Positions 9,720 to 19,864 are shown, counted from the first letter of the stretch. The stretch: DNA of 64,000 bases from Nocardia otitidiscaviarum NBRC 14405 (GCF_000308635.1 NZ_BAGD01000036.1:1-64000); one strand, 5' to 3'. Translations and numbers: made by a program. The notes: generated from the sequence alone by a model not told the origin.

Positions 9720-11294
9720 CTACTTCACGCGGCTCTGGAGTACCGGTACGAGTTCGGCCAGCAGGACGCGCTCGGAATCCGCCGTCCAGTTGCGCACGGC
9801 CGCCACCGCCGCCGGGGTGTCCAGCGGAATCACCACCGCCCGCGAGCCGGTGATTTCGTGGGGCAGGCCGAGAAGTCCACCGCCGCCGGCCTTCTCGTCG
9901 CTGCGCACGGCGATGATGTAGGAGTCGGCGGGCGCTTTCAGCGAACCGTACTCGGTCGCCGGGCGCGGTGAGGGCTCATCGCCCTGCCGGGTGAGGTCGA
10001 GGTTGTAGACGAAGCCCAGATCGGCGAGGAACTGGGTCTGCGGGGTGCCGCCGAGGTAGATGGAGAACTTCCGCGACTCGGTGACGTCCACCATGGTGAT
10101 GGTCTTGCCGTGGAAGGCCGGATTCGCCTCGCGGGCCTGCTCCAGCGAGGTCAGCGCGATCGCCGTGGTGCTGGAAGGTGCTGCCGCCGTGGTGGTCCCG
10201 TCCCCGGTCGGGGTGTCGTCGCGCAGCGACCAGACGCCGATCCCGGCGGCGAGCGCGACCGCCACCGTCGCGGCACCGGCCCCTACGAGCAGACCCCGGC
10301 GGCGCCTGCCGGGCGCACCGACCACCCGCCCGGGCTGGGAGACCTGGGTGGCCATATGCGGCCCGGACTCCTGCGGGCCCGTCAGCATGCTCGGCGGTGC
10401 GACCTGCACGGGATATGTGGGGGAGGTGGTGGTGCGGACCGGTCGGTAGCCGGGGGTGAGGGCCTCGGCCGCCGCGTCGGCGAGTTCACGGCAGCTGCCG
10501 AAGCGGTGCGCCGGATTCTTGGCCAGCGCCCGGGCGATCACGTGGTCGATGGCCTCCGGCAGATGCGGGTTCACGGCCGTGGCGCGCGGTGGCGGCTCGT
10601 GCAGGTGACCCATCATGACCAGTGCGGGTTGCGTTGCCGGATACGGGTTCTGGCCGGTGAGGAGCTTGTAGAAGGAGCAGGCCAGACTGTAGATGTCGGC
10701 GCGGTGGTCGAGCGGCTGTCCGGCCAGCTGCTCCGGCGGCGCATAGGCGATGGTGGCGACGAAACTGCCGGTCTGGGTGAGTTCGATGGTGTCCTCGGTG
10801 GACTTGGCGACACCGAAATCGGCCAGCAGGGCGCGCTCCTCCTCGTCCCCACCGGCCGCGGAGAGCAGGAAGTTGGCGGGTTTGACGTCGCGGTGCAGCA
10901 GGCCCTTGCGATGCGCGTAGTCCAGGCCGCGCCCCACCTGGGCGATGATATTGAGCGCCCGCAGCGGGGTCATGCTGTGCGGATCGCGCTTCTGCTCCGC
11001 GGAGGCATCGGTGCCCTCCACGTACTGCATGGCGATCCACAGCTGGCCGTTCTCCTCGCCGCGATTGTGGACCGACACGATATTCGGATGATCCAGTCCC
11101 GCGACGATATTCGCCTCGCGTTCGAAACGGCCACGGAACTCGCGGTCACGTGACAGATCGGCGCTGAGTACCTTGAGCGCGTCCATGCGCGGCAGTTGCG
11201 GGTGTTTGGCCAGGTAGACGGTGCCCATGCCGCCGGAGCCGAGCACCCGTTCGATCCGGTATCCGCCGACGATGGTGCCGGGGCTCATCGCCAT
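9720..11294 (-). CDS. membrane serine/threonine protein kinase (PknF-like layout)
   Basis: A 524-residue transmembrane Hanks-type kinase. The kinase domain (about residues 10-275) has the glycine loop GSGGMGTVY, the ATP lysine in DALKVL, the catalytic loop HRDVKPANFLL, DFGVAKS and APPEQL, so it should be active. A Pro/Gln juxtamembrane stretch, one helix (GLLVGAGAATVAVALAAGIG) and an extracytoplasmic domain of about 150 residues without a recognised fold (no PASTA repeats) follow. Its neighbours include an FHA protein and a double-FHA ABC exporter, the same kinase/FHA/ABC partnership as PknF with Rv1747 in M. tuberculosis. These FHA proteins are therefore the likely phospho-partners (inference). 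Confidence 0.92.
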   Translation of the reverse strand: MAMSPGTIVGGYRIERVLGSGGMGTVYLAKHPQLPRMDALKVLSADLSRDREFRGRFEREANIVAGLDHPNIVSVHNRGEENGQLWIAMQYVEGTDASAEQKRDPHSMTPLRALNIIAQVGRGLDYAHRKGLLHRDVKPANFLLSAAGGDEEERALLADFGVAKSTEDTIELTQTGSFVATIAYAPPEQLAGQPLDHRADIYSLACSFYKLLTGQNPYPATQPALVMMGHLHEPPPRATAVNPHLPEAIDHVIARALAKNPAHRFGSCRELADAAAEALTPGYRPVRTTTSPTYPVQVAPPSMLTGPQESGPHMATQVSQPGRVVGAPGRRRRGLLVGAGAATVAVALAAGIGVWSLRDDTPTGDGTTTAAAPSSTTAIALTSLEQAREANPAFHGKTITMVDVTESRKFSIYLGGTPQTQFLADLGFVYNLDLTRQGDEPSPRPATEYGSLKAPADSYIIAVRSDEKAGGGGLLGLPHEITGSRAVVIPLDTPAAVAAVRNWTADSERVLLAELVPVLQSRVK

Positions 11295-11468
11295 AACTCG
11301 CGAACTCCTGGTCGACTGGGGGCCTTCGATGCTCTCGGCGAGCATACTGGACGGCTTCGCGGAGAGGCTCGGCAAAGAAATCCCGGTCCGAACGCGACAG
11401 TGGGCGGCCACGTAACCTGATGCTGTGCTGAACCTCGCCCGCCGCCCGTCGTTCCGGGGCCGATTCCT

Positions 11469-12965
11469 GTGATGGATCGGCAGGTCGAGGTGGTCGCGGG
11501 CAGTCATGTGCTCACCCGGGTGGCGGGTGCCGTCATTCTGGTGGCGCATCGGGAGAGCGGCAGACTCACATCCGAATCCCGGGCCGCCGTCGCCGCCCGG
11601 GCGCTGGGTGATCTGGTCGCGGAGGCCACCGAGGAGGCTCCCGACGGTCCCGGCCGGCTGGTCGCGCGGCAGGCCACCCGGTGGCTCATGAAGGAGGCCG
11701 AGCGGATCTCGCCGGGGCAGTCCGTGGACTTCGGGATACTGTCGGCCGCCGACACCGGCGGTGTGGCCGTCTTCCTGCACGGTGCGGTGACCGCGGTGCT
11801 GGCCGGACAGTCGGTCGAGTACTACCGGGGTAGTGACGCCGCCTTCACCGTGGACCGGGTCGCCGAACATCCGGCGCTGGCCGCGGCGCTCTATATCGAC
11901 GACGGCCGAGGACGGGTGCCGGAACTGCCGCAGCGAGGTATCGGCTCACTCGTCGAGGGTGTCGCGCAGGCCGGTGGCGCGGTGGTGTGGTTCGAGGGCG
12001 AACCGCTGCCGGTGCGTCGGCGGGCGATCCCGTCGCACGGGGTGGAGTTCGGGGGCGGCGGGCGGCACAGCGCCCCGGAGCCGGGTGAGTCGCCCCGGGG
12101 TCGACATGCCGCGCCGCCACCGACGGCCGCCTTCGATCTGATCACCGATCGTGCTGTGCCGGAATACGATCCGGATCTCACGCCGACCCGCACCTCGACC
12201 CAGCTGCCCGCCGAGTTCGAGGTCGCCGAGGGTGCGTCGACGCAGTCGGGTGCGCACACCGACCCGGATGCCGGTGCGGTCGGCGGTCACGGCTCGAGTG
12301 CGAACCTCGGCGCGGGATCACAGTCCGTGCCGCGCACCGGTCCCGCCGGGGCGCAATCGGATTCGGCCGATACCGGTGACTTCGACCCGCACCGCGCCCC
12401 GACCGAGCTGGGTGGCACCAATCCCGCGCCCACACCGGACCCGGATCTGCGGCGCCGCCTGGATGCCACGGCCAAGGCCACGGCCCTCACCGTGAAGGTG
12501 CTCGGATTCAGATGCGCGCGTGCGCATCCCAGTGATCCTCGGTCGGCGTTCTGCAGTGTGTGCGGGATGCCGGTGGACCAGACCCAGCCGCTGGCCGAGG
12601 TGATCCGCCCGCCGCTGGGCATGCTGCTGCTCGACGACGGCATGACCTACATGCTCACGGCGGATGCGGTGGTGGGACGCGATCCGGAGCAGTCCGAGGC
12701 GGCACGGGCGGGCCTGGTGCCGCTGCGCGTCGACGACGCCTCCGGGGGAATGTCCCGCGCGCACGTCGAAATCCGTTTGGTGAACTGGGATGTCACGGTG
12801 GTCGACCGCGGCTCCACCAACGGCACCCGCGTCCGCCTGCCCGGCTACCACGACTGGGTGCGGCTGCAACCCCACCAGCCCATGGCGCTGACCTACGGCG
12901 CGGAGGTGCTGCTCGGCAACCGCGTACTGCGCCTGGAACCCGTCGCGCCGCCGCCCTTCGGGTAG
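11469..12965 (+). CDS. FHA-domain protein with zinc ribbon
   Basis: A 498-residue cytosolic protein, divergent from the kinase gene. The first 190 residues form an unrecognised domain. An acidic, low-complexity linker (about 190-325) follows, then a four-Cys zinc ribbon-like motif (CARAHPSDPRSAFCSVCG) and a C-terminal FHA domain with VVGRDPE, SRAHVEIR and DRGSTNGTRV, which bind phosphothreonine. It is a probable reader of signals from the adjacent kinase. The start is the GTG at 11469 or the ATG at 11472; no clear ribosome site decides between them. It converges with the metallopeptidase gene, 32 bases apart. Confidence 0.82.
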   Translation: MMDRQVEVVAGSHVLTRVAGAVILVAHRESGRLTSESRAAVAARALGDLVAEATEEAPDGPGRLVARQATRWLMKEAERISPGQSVDFGILSAADTGGVAVFLHGAVTAVLAGQSVEYYRGSDAAFTVDRVAEHPALAAALYIDDGRGRVPELPQRGIGSLVEGVAQAGGAVVWFEGEPLPVRRRAIPSHGVEFGGGGRHSAPEPGESPRGRHAAPPPTAAFDLITDRAVPEYDPDLTPTRTSTQLPAEFEVAEGASTQSGAHTDPDAGAVGGHGSSANLGAGSQSVPRTGPAGAQSDSADTGDFDPHRAPTELGGTNPAPTPDPDLRRRLDATAKATALTVKVLGFRCARAHPSDPRSAFCSVCGMPVDQTQPLAEVIRPPLGMLLLDDGMTYMLTADAVVGRDPEQSEAARAGLVPLRVDDASGGMSRAHVEIRLVNWDVTVVDRGSTNGTRVRLPGYHDWVRLQPHQPMALTYGAEVLLGNRVLRLEPVAPPPFG

Positions 12966-12997
12966 TCGGGTGATGCGTCGCGACAGCGCGACCGCCG

Positions 12998-14476
12998 CTA
13001 GCTGTAGCGCGCGTCGCAGGTGTTGCGGCTGCCGAGCACTCCGGCGCGGAACGCGTCCACCCGGGAGAATCCGCTCGGCACGGTCTTGCCCTCGGTATCG
13101 CTGGCCGCCAAGCCGTCGGTGAGCAGACCGGAGACCGCCTCGTCCAGATCGCCGGGGGAGAGTGTGATGCTCGCCTGGGTTCGCGTATCCGGATCGGCCA
13201 GTTCCGCCGTGATCACCCCGGCCAGGCAGGCGGCCCGCAGGCCGGTCTTCGCGCCGGTGAGCCGTTGACCGGCGGCGTGCTGTACGGCCAGCGCGTAGCG
13301 GGAGATGAACACCACGTACGCGTTGTAGTCGCCGGTCACCTTGACCGGAAGTCCGTCCTGCTCTTCGGCATCGGCCGCCCCCCGATCGGCGAGCGCGGAC
13401 AGGTCGGTGCCGATGGTGTTGGTGGCCGGGCAGTAGGTCACCGGCACGGTGTCGGCGCCGTTGCGGCAGTCGAGATTCGCGGTGTCGTAGTCGTACTTGG
13501 GCTCGTCCGCGATCGGCATGATGGCCGCCATGGCCTTCGCCAGCTCGGTGAGAGTGCCCTGGCCGACTTCGGATTCGCCGCGGTTGGCGTCATCGCCGAA
13601 GTCCTGCGGCAGCTTTCCGCGTCGGCTCTCGATCTCGGCCATATCGATGGCCTTGCAGCTCCTGGCCCCGTCGGTGAAGCCGATCTGCACCGCCGTCACG
13701 CGTTCGAAGGCCGAACCGTGCACGCTATCCGGATCTTCCGGATCGGAATCGCGGATGGCCACGGTGGCGGCCAGCACCGAGTTCAACCCGTCGGAGGTGT
13801 TGATGGTGAAGTGCTTCGACTTGCCCTCGGCCACATGCCGGATGAACGCCCCCGCGAAGCAGTCCGCCTGCTGTTCCTTGACGATCACCGGATCCTTGCG
13901 GCCGAGCAGCTTGGCCATGGTCTGGATGGCGTGGCCGTACTCGTGGGCCATCACCATCACCACCGACATCTGTCCGAAGGTGTCCTGCATGGTCGGCAGC
14001 AGCACCGCGCGGTCCCAGCCGATGGAATTGTCGAGGCGGCAGTACGCGGCATTGACCAGCCGGTAGGTGGTCTCGTCGCAGAAGCGCACCGCCTGGGCGC
14101 GAGGGGTGCGCGCACTCCACGACACGAAGGTGTTCACCGGCGTGAACTCGTTGCCGAACTCCTTCGGATACTCCTGCTGCCAATAGGTCTGGATATCTTC
14201 CAGGGCATTGAGGACCAGTGTGTCGATGGCGCCGCCGTCGGAGTTGGTGGCGGTGAGGGGGGAGTCGGGCACGCCCGCGCGGGGGCCGTTGGGTCCGCTG
14301 GTGGTGGGCAGACCGGCCACTTGGAACGGATCGTCGTAGATGGATACGGCCCGACCCTCGACGGTGAATGTGCATCCGGCCAGCAGCGCGGCCACCAGAG
14401 TGAACACGGCCAGGGCCGCCGCTGTCCGGCCGCCCGGTTCGATCCGTCGCGAGGATCGGCCGGTCGTACGGCGCAT
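12998..14476 (-). CDS. secreted zinc metallopeptidase lipoprotein (neutral metallopeptidase family)
   Basis: A 492-residue exported protein. The signal sequence ends in lipobox LLAGC. The catalytic zinc motif HEYGH (HExxH, near residue 178) is followed about 33 residues later by KEQQADCFAGAF, whose Glu/Asp are in the place of the third metal ligand in the YpfJ/neutral zinc metallopeptidase family. Several Cys pairs in the mature domain are consistent with disulfides outside the cell. The start is uncertain: ATG at 14476 is used, while GTG at 14482 has the best-spaced GGGAG. It is divergent from the FHA-ABC exporter gene, with 104 bases between the starts. Confidence 0.85.
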   Translation of the reverse strand: MRRTTGRSSRRIEPGGRTAAALAVFTLVAALLAGCTFTVEGRAVSIYDDPFQVAGLPTTSGPNGPRAGVPDSPLTATNSDGGAIDTLVLNALEDIQTYWQQEYPKEFGNEFTPVNTFVSWSARTPRAQAVRFCDETTYRLVNAAYCRLDNSIGWDRAVLLPTMQDTFGQMSVVMVMAHEYGHAIQTMAKLLGRKDPVIVKEQQADCFAGAFIRHVAEGKSKHFTINTSDGLNSVLAATVAIRDSDPEDPDSVHGSAFERVTAVQIGFTDGARSCKAIDMAEIESRRGKLPQDFGDDANRGESEVGQGTLTELAKAMAAIMPIADEPKYDYDTANLDCRNGADTVPVTYCPATNTIGTDLSALADRGAADAEEQDGLPVKVTGDYNAYVVFISRYALAVQHAAGQRLTGAKTGLRAACLAGVITAELADPDTRTQASITLSPGDLDEAVSGLLTDGLAASDTEGKTVPSGFSRVDAFRAGVLGSRNTCDARYS

Positions 14477-14580
14477 CGACACATCCACTCCCTTGCCAGC
14501 CGACCAGTTCCCGCCCGAGGGTAGACAGCTTGCCGCTCGGGGCTCCGCCGAAGTCCGGGCAATCGAATAGTATCCGCAGC

Positions 14581-17325
14581 ATGTCTTTACCGGGGGCGCA
14601 GCAGATCACCGTGCGTCATGAAGGAACCGATCGGGTCTTCGACGCGAGTCAACAGGTCACCATGGGACGGGCACCCGAGGTGGCGCTGTTCGTGGACAGC
14701 CCTCTCGTGTCGCGCGTACACGCCACCCTGTCGTTTCAGGGGGGCGCCTGGGTGCTCACCGACAACGGCAGCACCAATGGCGTCTTCGTGGACGCTCGCA
14801 GGCTCACCATGCCGCTGGCCATTCACCGGCCCACCCAGGTGCGCCTGGGCGACGCCATCACGGGGCCGCTGCTGCATCTGCTGCCGCAGGCCGCCCGCGG
14901 GGGGAGCGGGCCGACGCCGAACCCGGCCGCGCCGCCGCAGCAGCAGTGGCCGCCGCAGCAGCGTCCGCCGGAACCGCGCCGCACCCCGCCGCCACCGCAG
15001 CAGCGGCCGCAGCCCTACGCGCAGCCGCACGCCTTCCGGCAGCCGACGAATCAGCCGCCGCTGCATCGGCCGCCGTCACAACCGCAGCACCAGCCGCCCG
15101 CGCAGCACCAGCCGCCCGCGCATCAGCAGCCCTCCCATCAGCAGCCGCAGCACCGGCTGCCGTCGCAGCCGCAGCAGATGCACCGCCCGCCCTCCACCCC
15201 GCAGCCGGAGGTGCGTCCGCCGTCGATGCCGCAGCCGGAGGTGCGACCCCCGTCGGCGTCGCAGCCGGAAGTGCCGCTGCACGCGGGCGCTCCGGATGTC
15301 ATGAATATGACGGCCAAGGCCGATGTCTCGGCCCTGCCGCCGGTGCGCGCCCGGGCCGCCGAAGGTCCCGTGGCGCGGGCGGATCGGCTGCCCGCGGGCG
15401 GGCTCACCATCGGTCGTACGCCGGACAATCAGATCGTCGTCAACGATCCGCTGGCCTCCCGCAAGCACGCCCGCCTCATCGCGGGCAATCAGGGCGGGCT
15501 GACCATCGAGGATCTCGGGTCGGCCAACGGCACCTTCGTCAACGGTCGTCGGCAACAGCAGGCCGAGCTGCGCGAACGCGATATCGTCACCATCGGCAAT
15601 GTCGACTTCGTCGTCAAGGAGGGCACCCTCGTCCACCGGCAGCGGCCGGTCGCCGAGCAGGGACTGCACGTACACGGCATCGGGTTCACCGTCGAGGGCA
15701 ACAAACAGCTGCTCGTCGATGTGAACATGCAGGCCGGGCGCGGATCGCTGACCGCGCTCATCGGGCCCTCGGGTGCGGGCAAGTCCACGCTGTCCAAACT
15801 CATCGCGGGCGCGACCCAGCCCTCGGCCGGTGTGGTCACCTTCGAAGGTCGCAATCTGCACGCCGAATACGACGCGCTGCGCTCCCGGATCGGCATGGTG
15901 CCCCAGGACGATGTGCTGCACCGCCAGCTCACCGTCAAGCAGGCGTTGGGCTTCGCCGCCCAGCTGCGCCTGCCCCCGGATACCACCAAGGAAGATCGCA
16001 AACGCGTGATCGACGGTGTGCTGGCGGAACTTTCGCTCACCCAGCACGCCGACACCCGCGTCGACCGGCTCTCGGGTGGTCAGCGCAAGCGTGCCTCGGT
16101 GGCCATGGAGCTGCTGACCGGTCCCTCGCTGCTGATCCTCGACGAACCCACCTCCGGTCTGGATCCGGCGCTGGACCGTCAGGTCATGACCATGCTGCGG
16201 GAGCTCGCCGACGCGGGCCGCACCGTCATCGTGGTCACGCATTCCGTTGCCTGCCTGGACATGTGCGATCAGGTGCTGCTGCTCGCACCCGGCGGCAAGA
16301 CCGCGTTCTGCGGGCATCCGGGCGGAGTGCAGGACTTCCTGGGCACCAACGACTGGGCGGAGATCTTCGCCCGGGTCGCCGCCGATCCCGATCGCGCCTT
16401 CGCGAATTACCGGTCGCGCCAAGCCTTCGCGCCGCCGCCACCGGCGGTGAAACAGCTCGAACCGGTGAAGCCGCCGAAATCCAGTGGTTTCAAACAATTC
16501 TCGACACTGGCGCGCCGACAGGTGCGGTTGATCCTGGCCGACCGCGGCTATCTCATCTTCCTGGCGGTCATGCCGTTCGTGCTCGGCGGGCTGTCACTGG
16601 TGGTGCCGGGCAAGAACGGTTTCCAGAAGGGTGCGCTCACCCAGATGCCGGACGGCTCCTTCATGGTCGTCGGCGGCAGCGAATCCCAGCAGTTGCTGGT
16701 GGTGCTGGTACTCGGCGCCTGTTTCATGGGATCCACTCTGACGGTGCGAGATCTGGTGGGGGAGCGCGCGATCTACTTCCGCGAGCGCGCGGTCGGCCTG
16801 CGCTCGGGCGCGTACCTCATGTCGAAGGTGGTCATCTTCAGCATTGCCGCGCTGTTGCAGGCGGCGGTCATGCTGGGCATCGTGCTGGCGGTCAAGAAGG
16901 CGCCCGGTGCCGGCGCGGTCATCCCCAACGGCAGTATCGAGCTGTATGTCGATATCGCGTTGACCACGGTGACCTGTGTGGTGCTCGGCCTGCTGCTGTC
17001 CACGCTGGCCCGCTCCAACGAGCAGGTGATGCCGCTGCTGGTCGTCATCATCATGTGTCAGCTGGTGATGGCGGGCGGCATGATCCAGGTGACCGACCGG
17101 GTGGTTCTGGAGCAGGTGTCCTGGCTGTTCCCGGCACGCTGGGGCTATGCCGCCGGTGCGTCCACGGTGAACATCCGTGAACTGTTCGCCGCCGCGCAGC
17201 CCGATGAGCTGTGGCAGCACGAACCGCGGATCTGGGCGCTGAACGTGGGCATGCTGGGTGTGCTGGCGCTGGTCTTCGCGCTGCTCACCTGGTCTCGGCT
17301 GCGGCTCAAGAAATCGGCCGCGTGA
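14581..17325 (+). CDS. double-FHA ABC exporter, Rv1747-like
   Basis: A 914-residue fused ABC half-transporter. Two FHA domains lie at about residues 10-100 (MGRAPEV, SRVHATL, DNGSTNGVFV) and 270-350 (IGRTPDN, SRKHARL, DLGSANGTFV), separated by a Pro/Gln/His-rich linker. The ABC domain follows, with Walker A GPSGAGKST near 395, signature LSGGQRKR near 497 and Walker B ILDEPTSGLD near 520. The C-terminal ABC2-type membrane domain has about six helices (650-910). This matches Rv1747 of M. tuberculosis, an exporter phosphorylated by PknF and linked to cell-envelope lipid/PIM export. The nearby kinase at 9720-11294 is the obvious regulator. In-frame upstream codons are ignored because the ATG at 14581 starts the conserved protein. 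Confidence 0.93.
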   Translation: MSLPGAQQITVRHEGTDRVFDASQQVTMGRAPEVALFVDSPLVSRVHATLSFQGGAWVLTDNGSTNGVFVDARRLTMPLAIHRPTQVRLGDAITGPLLHLLPQAARGGSGPTPNPAAPPQQQWPPQQRPPEPRRTPPPPQQRPQPYAQPHAFRQPTNQPPLHRPPSQPQHQPPAQHQPPAHQQPSHQQPQHRLPSQPQQMHRPPSTPQPEVRPPSMPQPEVRPPSASQPEVPLHAGAPDVMNMTAKADVSALPPVRARAAEGPVARADRLPAGGLTIGRTPDNQIVVNDPLASRKHARLIAGNQGGLTIEDLGSANGTFVNGRRQQQAELRERDIVTIGNVDFVVKEGTLVHRQRPVAEQGLHVHGIGFTVEGNKQLLVDVNMQAGRGSLTALIGPSGAGKSTLSKLIAGATQPSAGVVTFEGRNLHAEYDALRSRIGMVPQDDVLHRQLTVKQALGFAAQLRLPPDTTKEDRKRVIDGVLAELSLTQHADTRVDRLSGGQRKRASVAMELLTGPSLLILDEPTSGLDPALDRQVMTMLRELADAGRTVIVVTHSVACLDMCDQVLLLAPGGKTAFCGHPGGVQDFLGTNDWAEIFARVAADPDRAFANYRSRQAFAPPPPAVKQLEPVKPPKSSGFKQFSTLARRQVRLILADRGYLIFLAVMPFVLGGLSLVVPGKNGFQKGALTQMPDGSFMVVGGSESQQLLVVLVLGACFMGSTLTVRDLVGERAIYFRERAVGLRSGAYLMSKVVIFSIAALLQAAVMLGIVLAVKKAPGAGAVIPNGSIELYVDIALTTVTCVVLGLLLSTLARSNEQVMPLLVVIIMCQLVMAGGMIQVTDRVVLEQVSWLFPARWGYAAGASTVNIRELFAAAQPDELWQHEPRIWALNVGMLGVLALVFALLTWSRLRLKKSAA

Positions 17326-17365
17326 CGGGCGCGCCGCGCGTGCCGACGGGTGAACAGGCAGACTG

Positions 17366-19864
17366 GTGGCTGTGACGGCTCGAGTTGGGGCAGTGCATCT
17401 CGGGTGGGATGTGGTGACGGCGGCCGCCGGCGGCGGTGGCACACCGATCCGCCCGGTGCAGGTCGAAGGCACATATACACCGCCCGCGTACCTATTGGCG
17501 GATTCATCCGGTCGGCTGCACACCGCCGGGGTGGACCGGCGTCCCGACGTCGGTATCGCCATCTCGGATGTGCGCGACATCATCGGTCACCCGCAGATCG
17601 TGGTGGCCGGGGCCACCTGGCCCGCCGAACTGGTGTTCCGGGCGCGGCTGTTCAATCCGCTGGCGGGTATCGGCAAGCATCTGGGCGGGGCGCCCGCGGT
17701 GGTGGCGCTGCCGTTCCCGGACGACTGGCCCGACCCCAAGGTCGACGAATACGCGCGCCTGGTGGAACAGCTCGGCGTGATCGTGGAGCCGCTGCCGGAG
17801 TCGGTGGCGCTGTCGGGATACGTGCGCGCGCTGAACCTGGTGCGCGGCCCCGAACCCGGCCCGGTGGTCGGCGCGACCGGCGTCTACTCCGACGGTCGCG
17901 GCTGCCTGGTCGTCGCCGTACACGGTGACGACGAGGAGCCCACCGAATCCATGGGCCTGACCATCCATCCGGAGGCCCTGCACGACGCCCGCGCCGCCGA
18001 CAATGTGGTGATCGAGGTCATGGCCGCCGCCCGTACCATCGGCGCGGACACCTCCACGGTCCTGCTCACCGGCAATATCGCCTTCAACGACGCCCTACGG
18101 CTGGCCTTCCAGAACCACCTCGGCCACCGCCTCCAGGTCGCCGACCACCCCATGCACGCGCTGGTCCTGGGCGCGACCCACCTGCTGGCCAATGACATCG
18201 AGGCCGACGAGTACGCACCGGACCCCCGCCTCACCCAGCCCACGCCCGGACAGCCCGGATACGCGCAACCTGGCGGCGGTGCGGCGGGTGCGCGGCATTC
18301 GGCTCCGGGCGCGGGTGGATCCGCCACTCCGGGCGCGAGTGGAGCACCCGCCGGTGCGAGTGGGTCCGGCGCATCCGGTGGTGCGAGCGTGTCCGGCGCG
18401 TCTGCCGCTGGAGCCGGTACGTCTGCTGGTGCGGGCGGGCGCGGTACGTCCGGTGCGAGTGGATCCGGCACGACTACCGGTGCGAGTGGATCTGCCGTGC
18501 CTGCTGGTTCGGGTGGGGCAGCAGCCGCATCGACCGCCGCTGGTGCGGGTGGGGCCGCCGCGACGACGAGCGGATCCACCGGTGCGGGTGGTCGACCGGG
18601 GACGGGGACTTCCGGGCAGCGGGGCGCGGCCGAATCCGGTTCGGGCGCAATGGAGGTCGGTCAGCAGGCTGTCGCTGCCGCAGATCGACAAGCCGGGGCG
18701 GCCGTTGCGGGGCAGGTCGGGTACGGCACGGCGGCGGATTCCGCGGCCCACGGTGGTACGGCGGACCAGGCGCAGGCGGCGAGTCGCGCCGGGGGTGCGC
18801 AATCGCCGTCCGGCGGCATCGACCCTGCCGAAGGCCAGACTCGCCGGATGACCCAGGCCGAGGCCGCGCAGCTCGCGGCGCAGGGGCATGCGGCGGCCGC
18901 CCAGGGGCCGGGCGGAACGGCCTCGAATCCACCCAGCGGGGAGGTGCCGATCGCGTCGCCGTCGACGCGGGGACTGCCACCGGGGCTCGCCACCGTGGGC
19001 GGGCGCTTCACGCGGCCACCGGGGACGCCAGCCGACGATCAGACGACCGCCGTGGTCGGGCAGCAGCCCGGTCAGGCAGCGGGGCAGGGGAATTCGCCCA
19101 CCGGGAGTGGTGGGCAGCCGGGTGGTGCGAGTGGTGCTGCCGGTCAGGGCTATTCGGGACAGGACTACTCAGGGCAGGGTTACGCCGGACAGGATTACGC
19201 GGGTCAAGGTGCGGGTCCATACTCGCCGGGCCCCACCGCGCCGGGGCAGAGCACCGGCCCGCACGGGCAGGCCCCTACCGCACCCGGATCGGGTGCCGGT
19301 CCGTACGGACAGGCGTCCGGCGCGCCGGGGCCGAACGTTCCGTACGGTCAAGGTGCTCCGGGCCAGGGCACCGGCCCGCATGGGCAGGTCGGACCCGGTC
19401 AGAGCGCGGGAGCGCACGGACAGGCCACGGCGGGCCAGAGCACGGGACCGCATGGGCAAGTAGCGCCGGGGCAGAGCACGGGACCGCATGGCCAGGTAGC
19501 GCCGGGGCAGAGCACAGGTCCGCATGGGCAGGCAGTGCCGGGGCAGAGCACAGGTCCGCATGGGCAGGTAGCGCCGGGGCAGGGATACGGCTCCGGTGCC
19601 GGTGGCGCTTCGGGTGGTTACGGTCAGCTGGGGCAGTACGGGTCTGGTGGTGGGGGATATGGGCCGCACGGACCCGGCGGAACGTCCGCGGGAACCGGGG
19701 CGGGTCAGGGCGGAGCGATGTACGGTGGACCGATGCCGTCCAGCGGGCCGCAGTCCCCCCATCCGCTATCGCCGGACCGCGATGCCGACAGTTCGGATCG
19801 CGATGCGGCCGAGGGTGATCGCAAGCGCAAGGGCCTGTGGCGAAAGATGAAGGGCAAGCGCTGA
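17366..19864 (+). CDS. actin/Hsp70-fold N-terminus with Gly-rich repeat tail
   Basis: An 832-residue protein. The first 280 residues are ordered and look like an actin/Hsp70-fold domain: GWDVVTAAA at the start, VGATGVYSDGRGCLVVAV in the middle and VLLTGNIAFNDALR as a candidate adenosine-binding motif, though canonical glycines are partly missing. Residues 290 to about 800 are Gly/Ala/Ser/Gln-rich, with a perfect-period tandem repeat of GQSTGPHGQVAP. The tail is charged and basic (DRKRKGLWRKMKGKR). I do not recognise a function. It follows the FHA-ABC gene by 40 bases on the same strand and overlaps the next gene by one base. GTG at 17366 or 17372 are both possible starts. Confidence 0.75.
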   Translation: MAVTARVGAVHLGWDVVTAAAGGGGTPIRPVQVEGTYTPPAYLLADSSGRLHTAGVDRRPDVGIAISDVRDIIGHPQIVVAGATWPAELVFRARLFNPLAGIGKHLGGAPAVVALPFPDDWPDPKVDEYARLVEQLGVIVEPLPESVALSGYVRALNLVRGPEPGPVVGATGVYSDGRGCLVVAVHGDDEEPTESMGLTIHPEALHDARAADNVVIEVMAAARTIGADTSTVLLTGNIAFNDALRLAFQNHLGHRLQVADHPMHALVLGATHLLANDIEADEYAPDPRLTQPTPGQPGYAQPGGGAAGARHSAPGAGGSATPGASGAPAGASGSGASGGASVSGASAAGAGTSAGAGGRGTSGASGSGTTTGASGSAVPAGSGGAAAASTAAGAGGAAATTSGSTGAGGRPGTGTSGQRGAAESGSGAMEVGQQAVAAADRQAGAAVAGQVGYGTAADSAAHGGTADQAQAASRAGGAQSPSGGIDPAEGQTRRMTQAEAAQLAAQGHAAAAQGPGGTASNPPSGEVPIASPSTRGLPPGLATVGGRFTRPPGTPADDQTTAVVGQQPGQAAGQGNSPTGSGGQPGGASGAAGQGYSGQDYSGQGYAGQDYAGQGAGPYSPGPTAPGQSTGPHGQAPTAPGSGAGPYGQASGAPGPNVPYGQGAPGQGTGPHGQVGPGQSAGAHGQATAGQSTGPHGQVAPGQSTGPHGQVAPGQSTGPHGQAVPGQSTGPHGQVAPGQGYGSGAGGASGGYGQLGQYGSGGGGYGPHGPGGTSAGTGAGQGGAMYGGPMPSSGPQSPHPLSPDRDADSSDRDAAEGDRKRKGLWRKMKGKR
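19361..19576 (+). repeat. tandem 36-bp repeat, six units, in-frame
   Basis: Six consecutive 36-bp units encode variants of GQSTGPHGQVAP. The last four (from 19433) are nearly identical at the DNA level, while the first two have diverged. The length keeps the reading frame, so copy number could vary without frameshift. Confidence 0.88.

Noticed and set aside
10110..11153. Plus-strand 347-codon frame opposite the kinase gene
   Set aside because: It is the complement of the kinase domain, and the minus frame has all kinase motifs.
14900..15300. CRISPR-like or satellite array in the Pro/Gln coding stretch of the FHA-ABC gene
   Set aside because: Units are short, irregular, in frame and encode the PQ/HQPP linker. 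There is no direct-repeat/spacer structure. No CRISPR array was seen anywhere in the window.
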